Positions 6,690 to 13,362 of a DNA stretch of 13,362 bases are shown piece after piece. The stretch spans positions 1 to 13,362 of the forward strand of contig CAYYZY010000206.1 of assembly GCA_964475955.1 (NCBI GenBank), read 5' to 3'. The notes below the pieces were generated by a model. That model made no database searches. It was given only the letters and a program-made list of their open reading frames with translations, and was not told the origin of the DNA. Made by a program: the position numbers and the translations under genes. Positions within the stretch are counted from its first letter, which is position 1. Every line of letters starts with the position of its first letter. Source of the DNA: DATKZH01 sp964475955. Its GTDB lineage: Bacteria; Planctomycetota; Planctomycetia; Pirellulales; Thermoguttaceae.

Positions 6690-7598
6690 TCACACCTCAA
6701 CCTTCATCTCCCCCGAACGCCCGACGACCCCCCGCAGATACTCTCCATAGCTATTGTCCTGCGCTCGGGCGAGCGTTTCGATTTGCCCGCGCGAGATGAA
6801 CCCCTTAAGATAGGCGATTTCTTCGAGGCAGGCGATCTTCAGGCCTTGGCGCTTCTCAATCGTCTCGACGAAGTTGGCCGCTTCGAGCAGCGATTCGTGC
6901 GTGCCCGTGTCGAGCCAGGCGAAGCCGCGCCCGAGCACCTGCACGCGGAGCCGGCCGCGGTCGAGGTACGCCCGGTTTACGTCGGTGATTTCCAGTTCGC
7001 CCCGTGCGGAGGGGCGCAGCCCCGCGGCCACGTCGAGCACGTGGTTGTCGTAAAAGTACAGGCCGGTGACGGCGTAGCTCGACTTGGGCCGGGCGGGCTT
7101 CTCTTCGATCGACTTGGGGCGGCCGGCGTCGTCGAGCTCGATCACCCCGTAGCGCCGCGGCTCCTTGACGACGTAGGCGAACACGGTGGCCCCGTCGGGC
7201 TGGGCGGCCGCCTCCTGGAGCATCGCCTGGAAGCCGTGGCCGTAGAAGATGTTGTCGCCGAGCACGAGGGCCACGTGGTCGCCGCCGACGAACTCGCGGC
7301 CCAGCAGGAAGGCCTCGGCCAATCCACCCGGCTCGGGCTGAACGCAATATTGAAGCGACAGGCCCAGTTGGCCGCCGTCGCCCAGCAGGCGCCGATACGC
7401 GCCGACGTCGTGCGGCGTGGAGATCAAAAGGACCTCGCGGATGCCGGCCAGCATCAGCACGGAAAGGGGGTAGTAGACCATCGGCTTGTCGTAGACCGGC
7501 AGTAGCTGCTTGCTCACTGCGCGCGTAACGGGGGCCAGCCGCGTGCCCGTTCCGCCGGCCAGAAGGATGCCTTTTTTGCAGTGGCTTTCGGTGCTCAT
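6690..7598 (-). CDS. rfbA: Glucose-1-phosphate thymidylyltransferase
   Basis: The 302-residue cytoplasmic enzyme joins glucose-1-phosphate and dTTP to make dTDP-glucose, the first step of dTDP-rhamnose synthesis. Signature motifs are all present: GGTGTRLAPVT (residues 15-25), the KQLLPVYDKPMVYYPLSVLM block (30-49), LGDNIFYG with the metal-binding Asp115, the EEKP block, and LDTGTHESL near the end. Length fits the family (about 290-300). The ATG at 7598 is preceded by AAGGGA 8 nt upstream. The frame extends further back, but that part overlaps the short gene ending at 7633. It sits 34 bases after that gene, and 167 bases, holding the inverted repeat, separate it from the rfbC-like gene. Confidence 0.95.
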   Translation of the reverse strand: MSTESHCKKGILLAGGTGTRLAPVTRAVSKQLLPVYDKPMVYYPLSVLMLAGIREVLLISTPHDVGAYRRLLGDGGQLGLSLQYCVQPEPGGLAEAFLLGREFVGGDHVALVLGDNIFYGHGFQAMLQEAAAQPDGATVFAYVVKEPRRYGVIELDDAGRPKSIEEKPARPKSSYAVTGLYFYDNHVLDVAAGLRPSARGELEITDVNRAYLDRGRLRVQVLGRGFAWLDTGTHESLLEAANFVETIEKRQGLKIACLEEIAYLKGFISRGQIETLARAQDNSYGEYLRGVVGRSGEMKVEV

Positions 7599-7632
7599 CG
7601 TCGTCGTCCCTTGGCAGCGCGGGGCCGCGGGG

Positions 7633-7899
7633 TCAGTTGCGTTCTGGGAGCACGGTCCAGTGAACGCGGTCGGCCTTGCTCCACTCGTTCCCCGAGAACC
7701 GGGAGTAGTACAGGAGGTAGCCGCCGTCGACGGGGAGCACGGCCGGATCGCGAACGTTGTCGGCCTGCTCCCAGACGGGGTTCGCAAGCTCGTCGAGGTC
7801 GATGGCCCAGCCGACGCGCCCCCCCAAGGCCACCAGCAGGGCCAGCAGAACGACACAGAACGCATTCAGACGCCCGGCTATCATGCGAAGCCTCTTCAT
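7633..7899 (-). CDS. Very short secreted GH43-like protein, possible remnant
   Basis: An 88-residue product has a clear signal peptide: MKRLR n-region, a hydrophobic core (AFCVVLLALLVALGG) and a GWA-ID cleavage-like site near residue 32. The mature part includes NVRDPAVLPVDGGYLLYYS, which resembles the first blade of five-bladed propeller glycosidases (GH43/GH32-like: 'RDPxV...DGxYYLYYS'). Those enzymes are usually about 300 residues or more, so only the first blade is here and it cannot fold as a propeller alone. It ends at a TGA 34 bases before rfbA. A second start at 7884 has AAGAGG 6 nt upstream and would remove MKRLR. It lies 95 bases after rfbB; that spacer contains a 7-bp inverted repeat (7932-7938 with 7956-7962). 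It is either a decayed remnant or a small lineage-specific exported protein. Confidence 0.6.
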   Translation of the reverse strand: MKRLRMIAGRLNAFCVVLLALLVALGGRVGWAIDLDELANPVWEQADNVRDPAVLPVDGGYLLYYSRFSGNEWSKADRVHWTVLPERN

Positions 7900-7994
7900 G
7901 GATGTCAAGGGACCCGATGCGCGACACCCACCTCGCGGCCGAATCGCCGCGGGCACCGCGAGTACGTCGATCTTCTTCCAGCCATCGACGCCCG

Positions 7995-9062
7995 TCAACC
8001 GCCGCCGTCGCCCAGACCCAGGCGCTGCCGCTGGTACTTGCCCGAGCTAATACGTTCAACCCAATCGCGACGTTCCAGGTACCAGCGGACCGTCTGCTCC
8101 AGTCCGGCGGCGAAATCGACTTGCGGCCTCCAGCCGATCTGGCGGCGGATCTTGGCGGCGTCGATGGCGTAGCGGCGGTCGTGCCCGGGCCGGTCGGCCA
8201 CGCGCGCGATCAGCGAGGCGCACGGCCCGTGCGGCAGGTCGGGGCGCAGCCGGTCGACGATCTGGGCAATCGAGCGGACCACTTCCAGGTTGGTCCGCTG
8301 GCAGCCCGCCCCGATGTTGTAGACTTCGCCCGGCGTGCCCCGGGCGAGCACCGCGCGAATCGCCCGGCAGTGGTCCTCCACGTGCAGCCAATCGCGGACC
8401 TGTTTTCCGTCGCCGTAGACGGGTAGCGGCTTGCCGTCGGCCGCGTTGAGGATCACCAGAGGGATCAGCTTCTCAGGAAACTGGTACGGCCCGTAGTTGT
8501 TCGAGCAGTTGGTGACCACCACGGGCAGCCCGTAGGTGCGGTGGTACGCCCGGGCGAAGTGGTCGCCGGCCGCCTTCGACGCCGCATAGGGTGAATTGGG
8601 CGCATAGGGGCTTTGTTCGGTGAACGCGCCCGCCGGGCCCAGCGAGCCGTAGACCTCGTCGGTCGAGACGTGCAGGAAGCGGAACCGGGACCGCTCCGGC
8701 TCGTCCAGTTCGCGCCAGTAACGCAGGGCGGCCTCGAGCAGGCGGAAGGTGCCGACGACGTTGGTGTCGACGAACGCCGCGGGGCCGTCGATCGAGCGAT
8801 CGACGTGCGACTCGGCCGCGAAATGGACCACGGCGCCCACGCGATGCGCGGCCAGCAGGCGGCTCATCAGGGGCCCGTCGCCGACGTCGCCCCGCACGAA
8901 CTCGTGGAGCGGGTCCTCGATCACGTCGGCCAGCGAATCGAGGTTGCCCGCGTAGGTCAGCTTGTCGACGTTGACCACCGGGCCGCGCTCTTCGGCGATC
9001 CACTGGCGCACGAAGTTCGAGCCGATGAACCCGGCACCGCCCGTGACGAGGATGGGGGTCAT
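7995..9062 (-). CDS. rfbB: dTDP-glucose 4,6-dehydratase
   Basis: The 355-residue NAD-dependent enzyme converts dTDP-glucose to dTDP-4-dehydro-6-deoxyglucose, step two of the rhamnose donor pathway. It has the Rossmann motif TGGAGFIG (residues 7-14), the NVDKLTYAGN block (31-40), HFAAESHVDRSI (80-91), the catalytic STDEVYG with Thr134, Asp135 and Glu136, and Tyr159/Lys163 (YAASK). SNNYGPYQFPEKLIPL is the standard substrate-binding block. Length fits the family. The ATG at 9062 shares its A with the TGA of the upstream HAD gene (TGATG), and AGGAGG at 9067-9072 lies 4 nt before it, so translation of the two is likely coupled. The longer frame reaching back to 9695 is only the shadow of the HAD gene. 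Confidence 0.96.
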   Translation of the reverse strand: MTPILVTGGAGFIGSNFVRQWIAEERGPVVNVDKLTYAGNLDSLADVIEDPLHEFVRGDVGDGPLMSRLLAAHRVGAVVHFAAESHVDRSIDGPAAFVDTNVVGTFRLLEAALRYWRELDEPERSRFRFLHVSTDEVYGSLGPAGAFTEQSPYAPNSPYAASKAAGDHFARAYHRTYGLPVVVTNCSNNYGPYQFPEKLIPLVILNAADGKPLPVYGDGKQVRDWLHVEDHCRAIRAVLARGTPGEVYNIGAGCQRTNLEVVRSIAQIVDRLRPDLPHGPCASLIARVADRPGHDRRYAIDAAKIRRQIGWRPQVDFAAGLEQTVRWYLERRDWVERISSGKYQRQRLGLGDGGG

Positions 9063-9601
9063 CAGGCCTCCTCGCGGGTATCTGCGGACTTGGCGGCCCG
9101 GCCGTCGGTCAACCGGAGTCTTCGCAGGAAGAACCGTTCGACCGGCCGTTTGCCCCGGGTGAACCAGGGTTCTTCCTCGGGCCGAATGGGGCGGACGAGG
9201 ATGCTGGTGACGCCCGAGAGCCGTGCGGCCATGACGTCGGCGAAGAGCTGGTCGCCGACCATCGCCGTGCGCCGCGGGTCGAAGCCGGTCTTGCGCAGGG
9301 CGGCGCGGAGGCCGAAAGGAAAGGGCTTGGCCGCCTTGGCCACGAAGGGGACCTCGAGCTCCTTGGCAAGGCGCCCCACGCGCTGCCCCAGGCCGTTGGA
9401 GACCAGGCACACGCCGACGCCGTTCGAGCGAAGCCCGTCGAGCCAGGAGTGGACCTCCGCGCTGACCCGTTCGGTGCGATAGCTCTTGAGCGTGCAGTCG
9501 ACGTCCAACAGCAGGGCGTCGAGCCCCATCCGCCGGAGCCGCTCGACGCCGAGCTCCAACACGCTGTCGACGCGGAAGTGGGGGGTCAGGAGGCGAAGCA
9601 T
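9062..9601 (-). CDS. YqeG-like HAD-superfamily (subfamily IIIA) phosphatase
   Basis: The 179-residue protein matches the YqeG/Gep4 type of HAD phosphatase. Motif I is DVDCTLKS with Asp33 and Asp35, motif II is VSNG (Ser68, Asn69), the basic motif is KAAKPFPFGL (Lys89 or Lys92), and motif IV is MVGDQLFADV (Asp117, Asp122). In better known members (Gep4, plant and cyanobacterial homologues) the substrate is phosphatidylglycerophosphate, so a role in phosphatidylglycerol synthesis is possible; a sugar-phosphate substrate cannot be excluded given the neighbours. The start at 9601 gives the usual YqeG N-terminus (MLRLLTPHFRVDSVLEL) and lies 14 bases after the TOPRIM gene's stop. The C-terminus overlaps rfbB by one base. 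Ribosome site is weak (CCGGACG). Confidence 0.85.
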   Translation of the reverse strand: MLRLLTPHFRVDSVLELGVERLRRMGLDALLLDVDCTLKSYRTERVSAEVHSWLDGLRSNGVGVCLVSNGLGQRVGRLAKELEVPFVAKAAKPFPFGLRAALRKTGFDPRRTAMVGDQLFADVMAARLSGVTSILVRPIRPEEEPWFTRGKRPVERFFLRRLRLTDGRAAKSADTREEA

Positions 9602-9615
9602 CGTCCGGTTTCGGG

Positions 9616-10269
9616 CTAAGGGACGCCATAGAGGGTTTTGAACCACGCGACGAACGCACGCGCCGCCGGGCTGTCGTGCCCGAAATACCTGGCACGGATG
9701 GCCGTACCGTACGGGCGCCCGGGCTCTCGTTGCCAGGCGAGCCACGTGTGGACGACCGCCTTGATGCGGTCGACGGGCGGGAAGTCGGCGCCCAACGCGG
9801 TGGCCCCGTCGGTGGCTGAGGAAGCGTGGTCGATCAGCGGATCGTCGTCGCCGATCAAGGCGTGGAGGAAGGTCTCCAGTTTCCCGTCATGCTGATTATC
9901 GGGCATCAGCCACACGCCGACGCGAGATCGGTACCTGGAAGACTGACCGACGAACCCTCCGGCCGGCGCTTCGTCTGGAGCATCGACGCCCACGTTGCGC
10001 AGTCGATCGCGCACGGCTTGCCAACGGCTGACCAGGGGCGAGTCGGCGTCGAGCACGAATCCGACGGCCCGGCCGGTGCTCAGCTCGACGGCCTCTTCCA
10101 TGCCGCCGAGCAGCCTTTCCACGTTGCCAATCGGCTTCAGGTTTGGGAAGGCGGGCGGCCAGGGCTTCGCGTCGTAGTCGACGGCGTGGCGGATGAGAAG
10201 CTGCACGATGGAATGCAGATCGTCGGGGCCTTCGACGTGAAGGCTCGATCGTTCCATCGACGCCGGCAT
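9616..10269 (-). CDS. DUF3226-type TOPRIM protein, putative effector partner of the ATPase
   Basis: The 217-residue protein has the layout of DUF3226, a TOPRIM-fold family usually encoded beside an ABC-type AAA ATPase. The acidic TOPRIM residues are visible: Glu13 in HVEGPDD, and Asp74 and Asp76 in VLDADS. A second conserved block VGVWLMPDNQHDGKLETFL spans about 117-135 with Glu132. The C-terminus RPYGTAIRARYF...FVAWFKTLY fits the family end. TOPRIM domains in OLD-family proteins bind metals and cut nucleic acids. The ATG shares its A with the ATPase TGA (TGATG), and GGAGGT at 10276-10281 lies 6 nt upstream inside the ATPase gene, so the two are translationally coupled. Nuclease action and an anti-phage role are inferred from family and partner, not shown. 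Confidence 0.82.
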   Translation of the reverse strand: MPASMERSSLHVEGPDDLHSIVQLLIRHAVDYDAKPWPPAFPNLKPIGNVERLLGGMEEAVELSTGRAVGFVLDADSPLVSRWQAVRDRLRNVGVDAPDEAPAGGFVGQSSRYRSRVGVWLMPDNQHDGKLETFLHALIGDDDPLIDHASSATDGATALGADFPPVDRIKAVVHTWLAWQREPGRPYGTAIRARYFGHDSPAARAFVAWFKTLYGVP

Positions 10270-11381
10270 CAGCGGACCTCCATTTCCTGCTCGACCGCCA
10301 GCGTGATACGATCGGCGTCGAGGGCGACCGCCTCCTCCAATTCGCGTTCGATCTTCTGGATCGACACATCGGCTCCCAAGCTGGGGTGATTATCGCAAAG
10401 CCACGCAAGTCCGCGCACGCAATCCAGGCTGTGCGTGGTCGCGAACACCTGAACGTTCGCCCGACTGGCTCCCTCGACGACGAGACGCCACATGTCGCCC
10501 ATCACGGAATAGTGGAGGCCCGTGTCAATTTCGTCGACCAGGAGGAGCCCGCCTTCTGCTTCGACCAGAGAAAGGGACAGTGCCAGCAGGCGCCGCATCC
10601 CCTCGCCGTAGCTGCCCAAGGGATCCCGCCGCCGAGTGCCTTCAAACGCGAGAACCGCGCCGGCGCCACCCACGCCGCCATGCGCGGCGTCGCCGCTGAG
10701 AAAGAAGATGTTCGTGATACTCGGCTCCAAGATCTGCATGGCGCGTATTACTTCCGACTCCCGTGCGGCCTTGATCACCCTATCCCACATCGCGTTCAAG
10801 GATCGGGGTTCAAGCGAGTTGGGACTGATGAACTGGACCGGCGCGGTCGGTTCTCGATTCCTTCGAAACGCGGAAACCAAGCGTGGAAGTACGTCCGGAA
10901 ACAGTGCTCCTTCCCCCGTCACGGGCAAATCGGGGATGGGACGCCCCCTTCCACCATCCTCGGTTTCGATTCGCACTGCCAAAGCCGGAGCGAGTATATC
11001 GACACCCTGGAACGGCAACGTGCGTTCCACGTCCGCAAAATCCACCACGCGAGCCGTCAGTCTTCCCAATCCTTGATCGGAAATCACGCAGAAGTAGGCG
11101 CCGGGATCGAATTGACGGCCGTGGAAGAAATGGGACAGGTCAGCAGGCGCGCCGCCCACGTACGGCTCTCGCGTCGCGGGAGCGAGGACGACCTCGCCCC
11201 TCAGCCGAGCCGTCTCCGCGAGGACTTCCGGGGAACCGCCGGAGCCAAGAAGATGGACCGCTTCGAGAACGGAAGTCTTCCCGCAGTTGTTCTTTCCGAC
11301 AAGCAGGTTCACCCGTGCGAGCCGACTCAGCCGGTACCGCTCGAATCCGCGGTAATTGTCCAGTTCGATTGACGTGAGCAT
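10269..11381 (-). CDS. OLD/AriA-like AAA-family ATPase (AAA_15/AAA_21 type)
   Basis: The 370-residue protein opens with LTSIELDNYRGFERYRLSRL, the SMC/RecF-like start common to OLD and AAA_15 ATPases. Walker A is GKNNCGKTS (residues 29-37, Lys35), an ABC-signature-like GSYGEGMRRLL lies at 256-266, Walker B is LLLVDEID (279-286, Glu284), and the switch histidine is in ATTHSLD (His317). No TOPRIM domain follows; the chain ends soon after the ATPase core. The TOPRIM function is instead encoded by the next, coupled gene, as in two-gene PARIS (AriA/AriB) systems. The ATG at 11381 has GGAGG 9 nt upstream and lies 48 bases after the glycosyltransferase stop. Base composition looks lower in GC (a sampled line at 10741-10800 is 35 of 60 G/C) than in the rfb genes (8341-8400 is 44 of 60), which would fit later acquisition. 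Confidence 0.87.
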   Translation of the reverse strand: MLTSIELDNYRGFERYRLSRLARVNLLVGKNNCGKTSVLEAVHLLGSGGSPEVLAETARLRGEVVLAPATREPYVGGAPADLSHFFHGRQFDPGAYFCVISDQGLGRLTARVVDFADVERTLPFQGVDILAPALAVRIETEDGGRGRPIPDLPVTGEGALFPDVLPRLVSAFRRNREPTAPVQFISPNSLEPRSLNAMWDRVIKAARESEVIRAMQILEPSITNIFFLSGDAAHGGVGGAGAVLAFEGTRRRDPLGSYGEGMRRLLALSLSLVEAEGGLLLVDEIDTGLHYSVMGDMWRLVVEGASRANVQVFATTHSLDCVRGLAWLCDNHPSLGADVSIQKIERELEEAVALDADRITLAVEQEMEVR

Positions 11382-11429
11382 TGCGAATTGCCTCCACGCA
11401 CGTCAACCTAGCGAAGTGGGGTCGGCCCG

Positions 11430-12284
11430 TCAATCCAATTTCCAGTACCGCGCGATGCACCAGAGGGCGCGGAAGGCGTCGCGGAGGCCGATCTTCTTGC
11501 CTTCGCCGTAGGTGCGGCCGAAGTAGGTGATGCCCACCTCGAAGATGCGGTACCCCCGGCGCGCGACCTTGGCCGTCATCTCCGGCTCGACGCCGAAACG
11601 CTTCTCCTTCAGCGTGGGGGCGATCTCCTGGATCACCTGGCGGCGAAAGGCCTTGTAGCAGGTCTCCATGTCGGTCAGGTTGAGGTCGGTGAACATGTTC
11701 GACAGCGTGGTCAACACCCGGTTGGCCACGAAGTGCCAGAAGTAGAGCACCCGGTGCGGCCCCGTGGCCAAAAACCGCGACCCGTAGACCACGTCGGCCA
11801 CCCCTTCCACGATCGGCTGGAGGAGCAGCGGGTAGTGGATCGGATCGTACTCCAGGTCGGCGTCCTGCACGATGACTGCGTCGCCGGTGGCGTGGCCGAA
11901 GCCGCTCTTCAGCGCCGCCCCTTTTCCCCGATTGCGCTGGTGGTAGAGGACGCGCAGGTCGGGCTGGCCCTCCATCTCGGCGAGCAGGTCGCGGGTGCCG
12001 TCGGTGCTGCCGTCGTCGACGAGGATGATCTCCTTGGGAATCGACACGGCCCGGACCCGCCGCACGATCTCCTCCAGCGTCGCCTCCTCATTGTAGATCG
12101 GCACGACCACCGACAGGCGGAACTCCGGCGGAATGGCGTAGAGCCCCAGCCGTCGCGAAAGCTCGGGGCCCAGCCACTGACCGATTCGCCCCGCGGCGCT
12201 CTGGCCGGGCTGCGCCGCTGCGCCGCACAGCGGGCAGGTCACAGCCGATTCCTCTTGCTTCGCTTCGTCAGGGTTTTGACTCAT
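11430..12284 (-). CDS. GT2 glycosyltransferase, polyprenyl-phosphate (DPM1-like) type
   Basis: The 284-residue enzyme has the GT-A fold signature of family 2: VVVPIYNEEATLEEIV (59-74), LVDDGSTDGT with Asp90 and Asp91 (88-97), and the metal-binding DADLEYDP (Asp141, Asp143). The later blocks VVYGSRF and TDMETCYKAFRR match dolichol/undecaprenyl-phosphate mannosyl- or glucosyltransferases, which load a sugar on a lipid carrier. The N-terminus carries a CPLCG knuckle at residues 17-21 (single CxxC) before the catalytic domain. No membrane helices follow the catalytic domain. The ATG at 12284 is chosen; an in-frame GTG at 12329 would add 15 residues, and neither start has a strong ribosome site. 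The gene heads the minus-strand string that includes the rhamnose genes, so a surface-glycan role is likely. Confidence 0.88.
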   Translation of the reverse strand: MSQNPDEAKQEESAVTCPLCGAAAQPGQSAAGRIGQWLGPELSRRLGLYAIPPEFRLSVVVPIYNEEATLEEIVRRVRAVSIPKEIILVDDGSTDGTRDLLAEMEGQPDLRVLYHQRNRGKGAALKSGFGHATGDAVIVQDADLEYDPIHYPLLLQPIVEGVADVVYGSRFLATGPHRVLYFWHFVANRVLTTLSNMFTDLNLTDMETCYKAFRRQVIQEIAPTLKEKRFGVEPEMTAKVARRGYRIFEVGITYFGRTYGEGKKIGLRDAFRALWCIARYWKLD

Positions 12285-12764
12285 GGACGGCCAATCTGGT
12301 AACGACTCTCGATCTGTTTGAAGCCTCACGGCACGGTCGGGCCGACGCCCCGGTCCCCCGAGGCAAGCCGCGTGCGACCCGGCACAAATCCCTTCGGAGA
12401 TTAAGCTTACGACAAAAGACGAAACAACGTCTCACAGGCCCGCATGGCACCGCCGCAAGCGTCCACACACGTAACCCCTTTGAAGATAACATGTTATCCC
12501 GTTTCTGCAAAGCCCGTCTCGGACCAGTTCGCCCGGCCGGGGCCGCGGGAACCGCTTGCTTGAGAGGTTCGGTTCTCGGCTCCGGGCCAGGGCCCAAAGG
12601 CCACGGCAGCCCTCCCTGGGCCATGTCCGGGGGGGCCCCACGCGAATGTCCCAGGACGGCAATCTCGCCGCACCTGGTTCGCCGGGGGACTCGCCTCGCC
12701 GGCGCTTCGGGTTGGTGTGGGTTTGGCGGGCACGCGCCGCGATCGGGATCGAGCCGCTGCCGGT
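12285..12764. other. 480-base gene-poor gap, presumed promoter of the glycosyltransferase string and 3' end of the transporter transcript
   Basis: No convincing gene is seen here. Short open frames on both strands are Pro/Gly/Arg-rich and have no ribosome sites. The half next to the glycosyltransferase (about 12380-12500) is richer in A and T than its surroundings, as expected for a promoter, but no clear -35/-10 pair could be assigned. It contains the 14-base palindrome at 12485-12498. An inverted repeat CCAGGG (12587-12592) with CCCTGG (12614-12619) lies on the transporter side, without a T-tract, and is a weak terminator candidate. Confidence 0.5.
12485..12498. promoter_or_regulatory. 14-base perfect palindrome, possible operator
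   Basis: GATAACATGTTATC is its own reverse complement over all 14 bases. It lies about 200 bases upstream of the glycosyltransferase start in a locally A/T-rich pocket of otherwise GC-rich DNA. A symmetric site of this size is typical of a dimeric repressor operator, but no regulator gene is in the window, and one such palindrome could occur by chance. Confidence 0.35.
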
Positions 12765-13362
12765 TCAGCGCATCAGGAGCAGGCTGACCGCCATCACGGC
12801 CATGCCCGCCAGCAGGCCGAGGAGGCTGTCGTGCCCTTTGCCGTAGGCGCGGCTGGCGGGCAGCAGCTCGTCGAGGCTGATGTAGACCATGATCCCGGCC
12901 ACGCCGCCGAACAGCGCGCCCATGATCTGCGGGGGAATCACTCCCGACTCGCCGACCAGCAGGAACCGGAGGCCCGCGTAGGCGAGGACGGCGCCGATCG
13001 GCTCAGCCAGGCCGCTGAGCGACGAGAGGACGAACGCCTTCTTCCGATCGCCGGTGGCGTAGTAGATGGGAACCGAAACGCTGATCCCCTCGGGGATGTT
13101 GTGCAGCGCGATGGCCACGGCGATGGCGATTCCCACGCTCGGGTCTTCCAGGGCGGCGAGAAACGTGGCCAGCCCTTCGGGGAAGTTGTGGATCGCGATG
13201 GCCAGGGCGGTAAACAACCCCATCCGAAGAAGCTTTGATTGATCGACACGGTGGTCGTGGGCTCCGGGGGCGGCGTGCCGGGGGTCGGCGGCGATCGCGT
13301 CGAAGTCGGGCGGGGGGGCCGATTCGTCGTGAAGCGGGGCCGTCTCCTGCGCCGTGTGGGTC
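12765..13362 (-). CDS. zupT: ZIP-family metal transporter (ZupT-like), C-terminal part
   Basis: The frame is open from the window edge to the TGA at 12765 (198 codons seen; the N-terminal helices are outside). The two metal-binding ZIP motifs are intact: HNFPEG and HNIPEG, in consecutive helices (AIAIHNFPEGLATF and AIALHNIPEGISVSVPIY), as in ZupT transporters TM4 and TM5. They are followed by YATGDRKKAF, SGLAEPIGAVLAY and GIMVYISLDELLP, closely following the ZupT order, and the protein ends in a last hydrophobic helix (LLGLLAGMAVMAVSLLL). Before TM4 lies a hydrophilic loop with several His and Asp residues (HAAPGAHDH), the usual cytoplasmic metal-sensing or binding loop. It would import Zn2+ or other divalent ions across the inner membrane. 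An internal ATG at 13223 is not the true start, because the family needs the upstream helices. It is separated from the glycosyltransferase by 480 bases and probably not in its operon. Confidence 0.9.
   Translation of the reverse strand, partial: THTAQETAPLHDESAPPPDFDAIAADPRHAAPGAHDHRVDQSKLLRMGLFTALAIAIHNFPEGLATFLAALEDPSVGIAIAVAIALHNIPEGISVSVPIYYATGDRKKAFVLSSLSGLAEPIGAVLAYAGLRFLLVGESGVIPPQIMGALFGGVAGIMVYISLDELLPASRAYGKGHDSLLGLLAGMAVMAVSLLLMR

Noticed and set aside
9602..9745. N-terminal extension of the HAD phosphatase to 9745
   Set aside because: The extra residues overlap the TOPRIM gene and are low-complexity Arg-rich; the family starts at MLRLL.
10386..11372. A 328-codon plus-strand open frame opposite the ATPase
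   Set aside because: The minus strand holds a complete ATPase motif set with ribosome site; the plus frame has none.
12418..12433. AGACG/CGTCT hairpin as a terminator
   Set aside because: A 5-bp stem with a 6-base loop is too weak and has no T-tract.
12494..12733. Short minus-strand open frame (79 codons) in the 480-base gap
   Set aside because: Its composition is Pro/Gly/Arg/Ala-rich and it has no ribosome site, no motif, and competing open frames of similar length on both strands.
1..13362. CRISPR array, tRNA, rRNA, transposase or integrase
   Set aside because: No regularly spaced direct repeats, clover-leaf pattern, rRNA-like block or recombinase motif was recognised by reading both strands; a tRNAscan or Rfam search was not possible here.

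Overview
The window is high-GC bacterial DNA. It carries large secreted polysaccharide-degrading proteins, a nucleotide-sugar (dTDP-rhamnose) locus and short palindromic intergenic repeats. This mix suggests a planctomycete-like bacterium, but that is inferred from gene content and style; there is no rRNA or other marker here to prove it.

Left part (1-4993): two divergently arranged genes for secreted alpha/alpha-toroid proteins of the heparinase II/III (polysaccharide lyase) type. The minus-strand one is cut by the window edge. The plus-strand one is a 1278-residue fusion of a toroid, a beta-sandwich and a C-terminal FG-GAP/PQQ-like propeller. A 78-residue two-helix membrane protein follows it closely. 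A 186-base convergent gap (4994-5179) contains three nested hairpins that look like a dispersed repeat.

Middle and right part (5180-12284): a minus-strand gene string read from right to left. Its order is a DPM1-like GT2 glycosyltransferase, an OLD/PARIS-like AAA ATPase, a DUF3226-type TOPRIM protein, a YqeG-like HAD phosphatase, rfbB, a very short GH43-like secreted protein, rfbA, rfbC-like and rfbD. RfbA, RfbB, RfbC and RfbD are the four enzymes that make dTDP-L-rhamnose from glucose-1-phosphate, so the core of the string supplies activated rhamnose for surface glycans, probably together with the GT2 enzyme. The ATPase/TOPRIM pair has no obvious sugar role and looks like an accessory defence-type module placed inside this string. 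A 66-base near-perfect inverted repeat (MITE/REP-like) lies between rfbA and rfbC.

Right edge (12285-13362): a 480-base gene-poor gap with a 14-base perfect palindrome, then the C-terminal part of a ZIP-family (ZupT-like) metal transporter on the minus strand.

The most interesting candidate system is the two-gene ATPase + TOPRIM unit at 9616-11381. It resembles split OLD-family anti-phage systems (PARIS: AriA/AriB) but uses a DUF3226-like rather than a DUF4435-like TOPRIM partner. No tRNA, rRNA, CRISPR array, transposase or integrase was seen.
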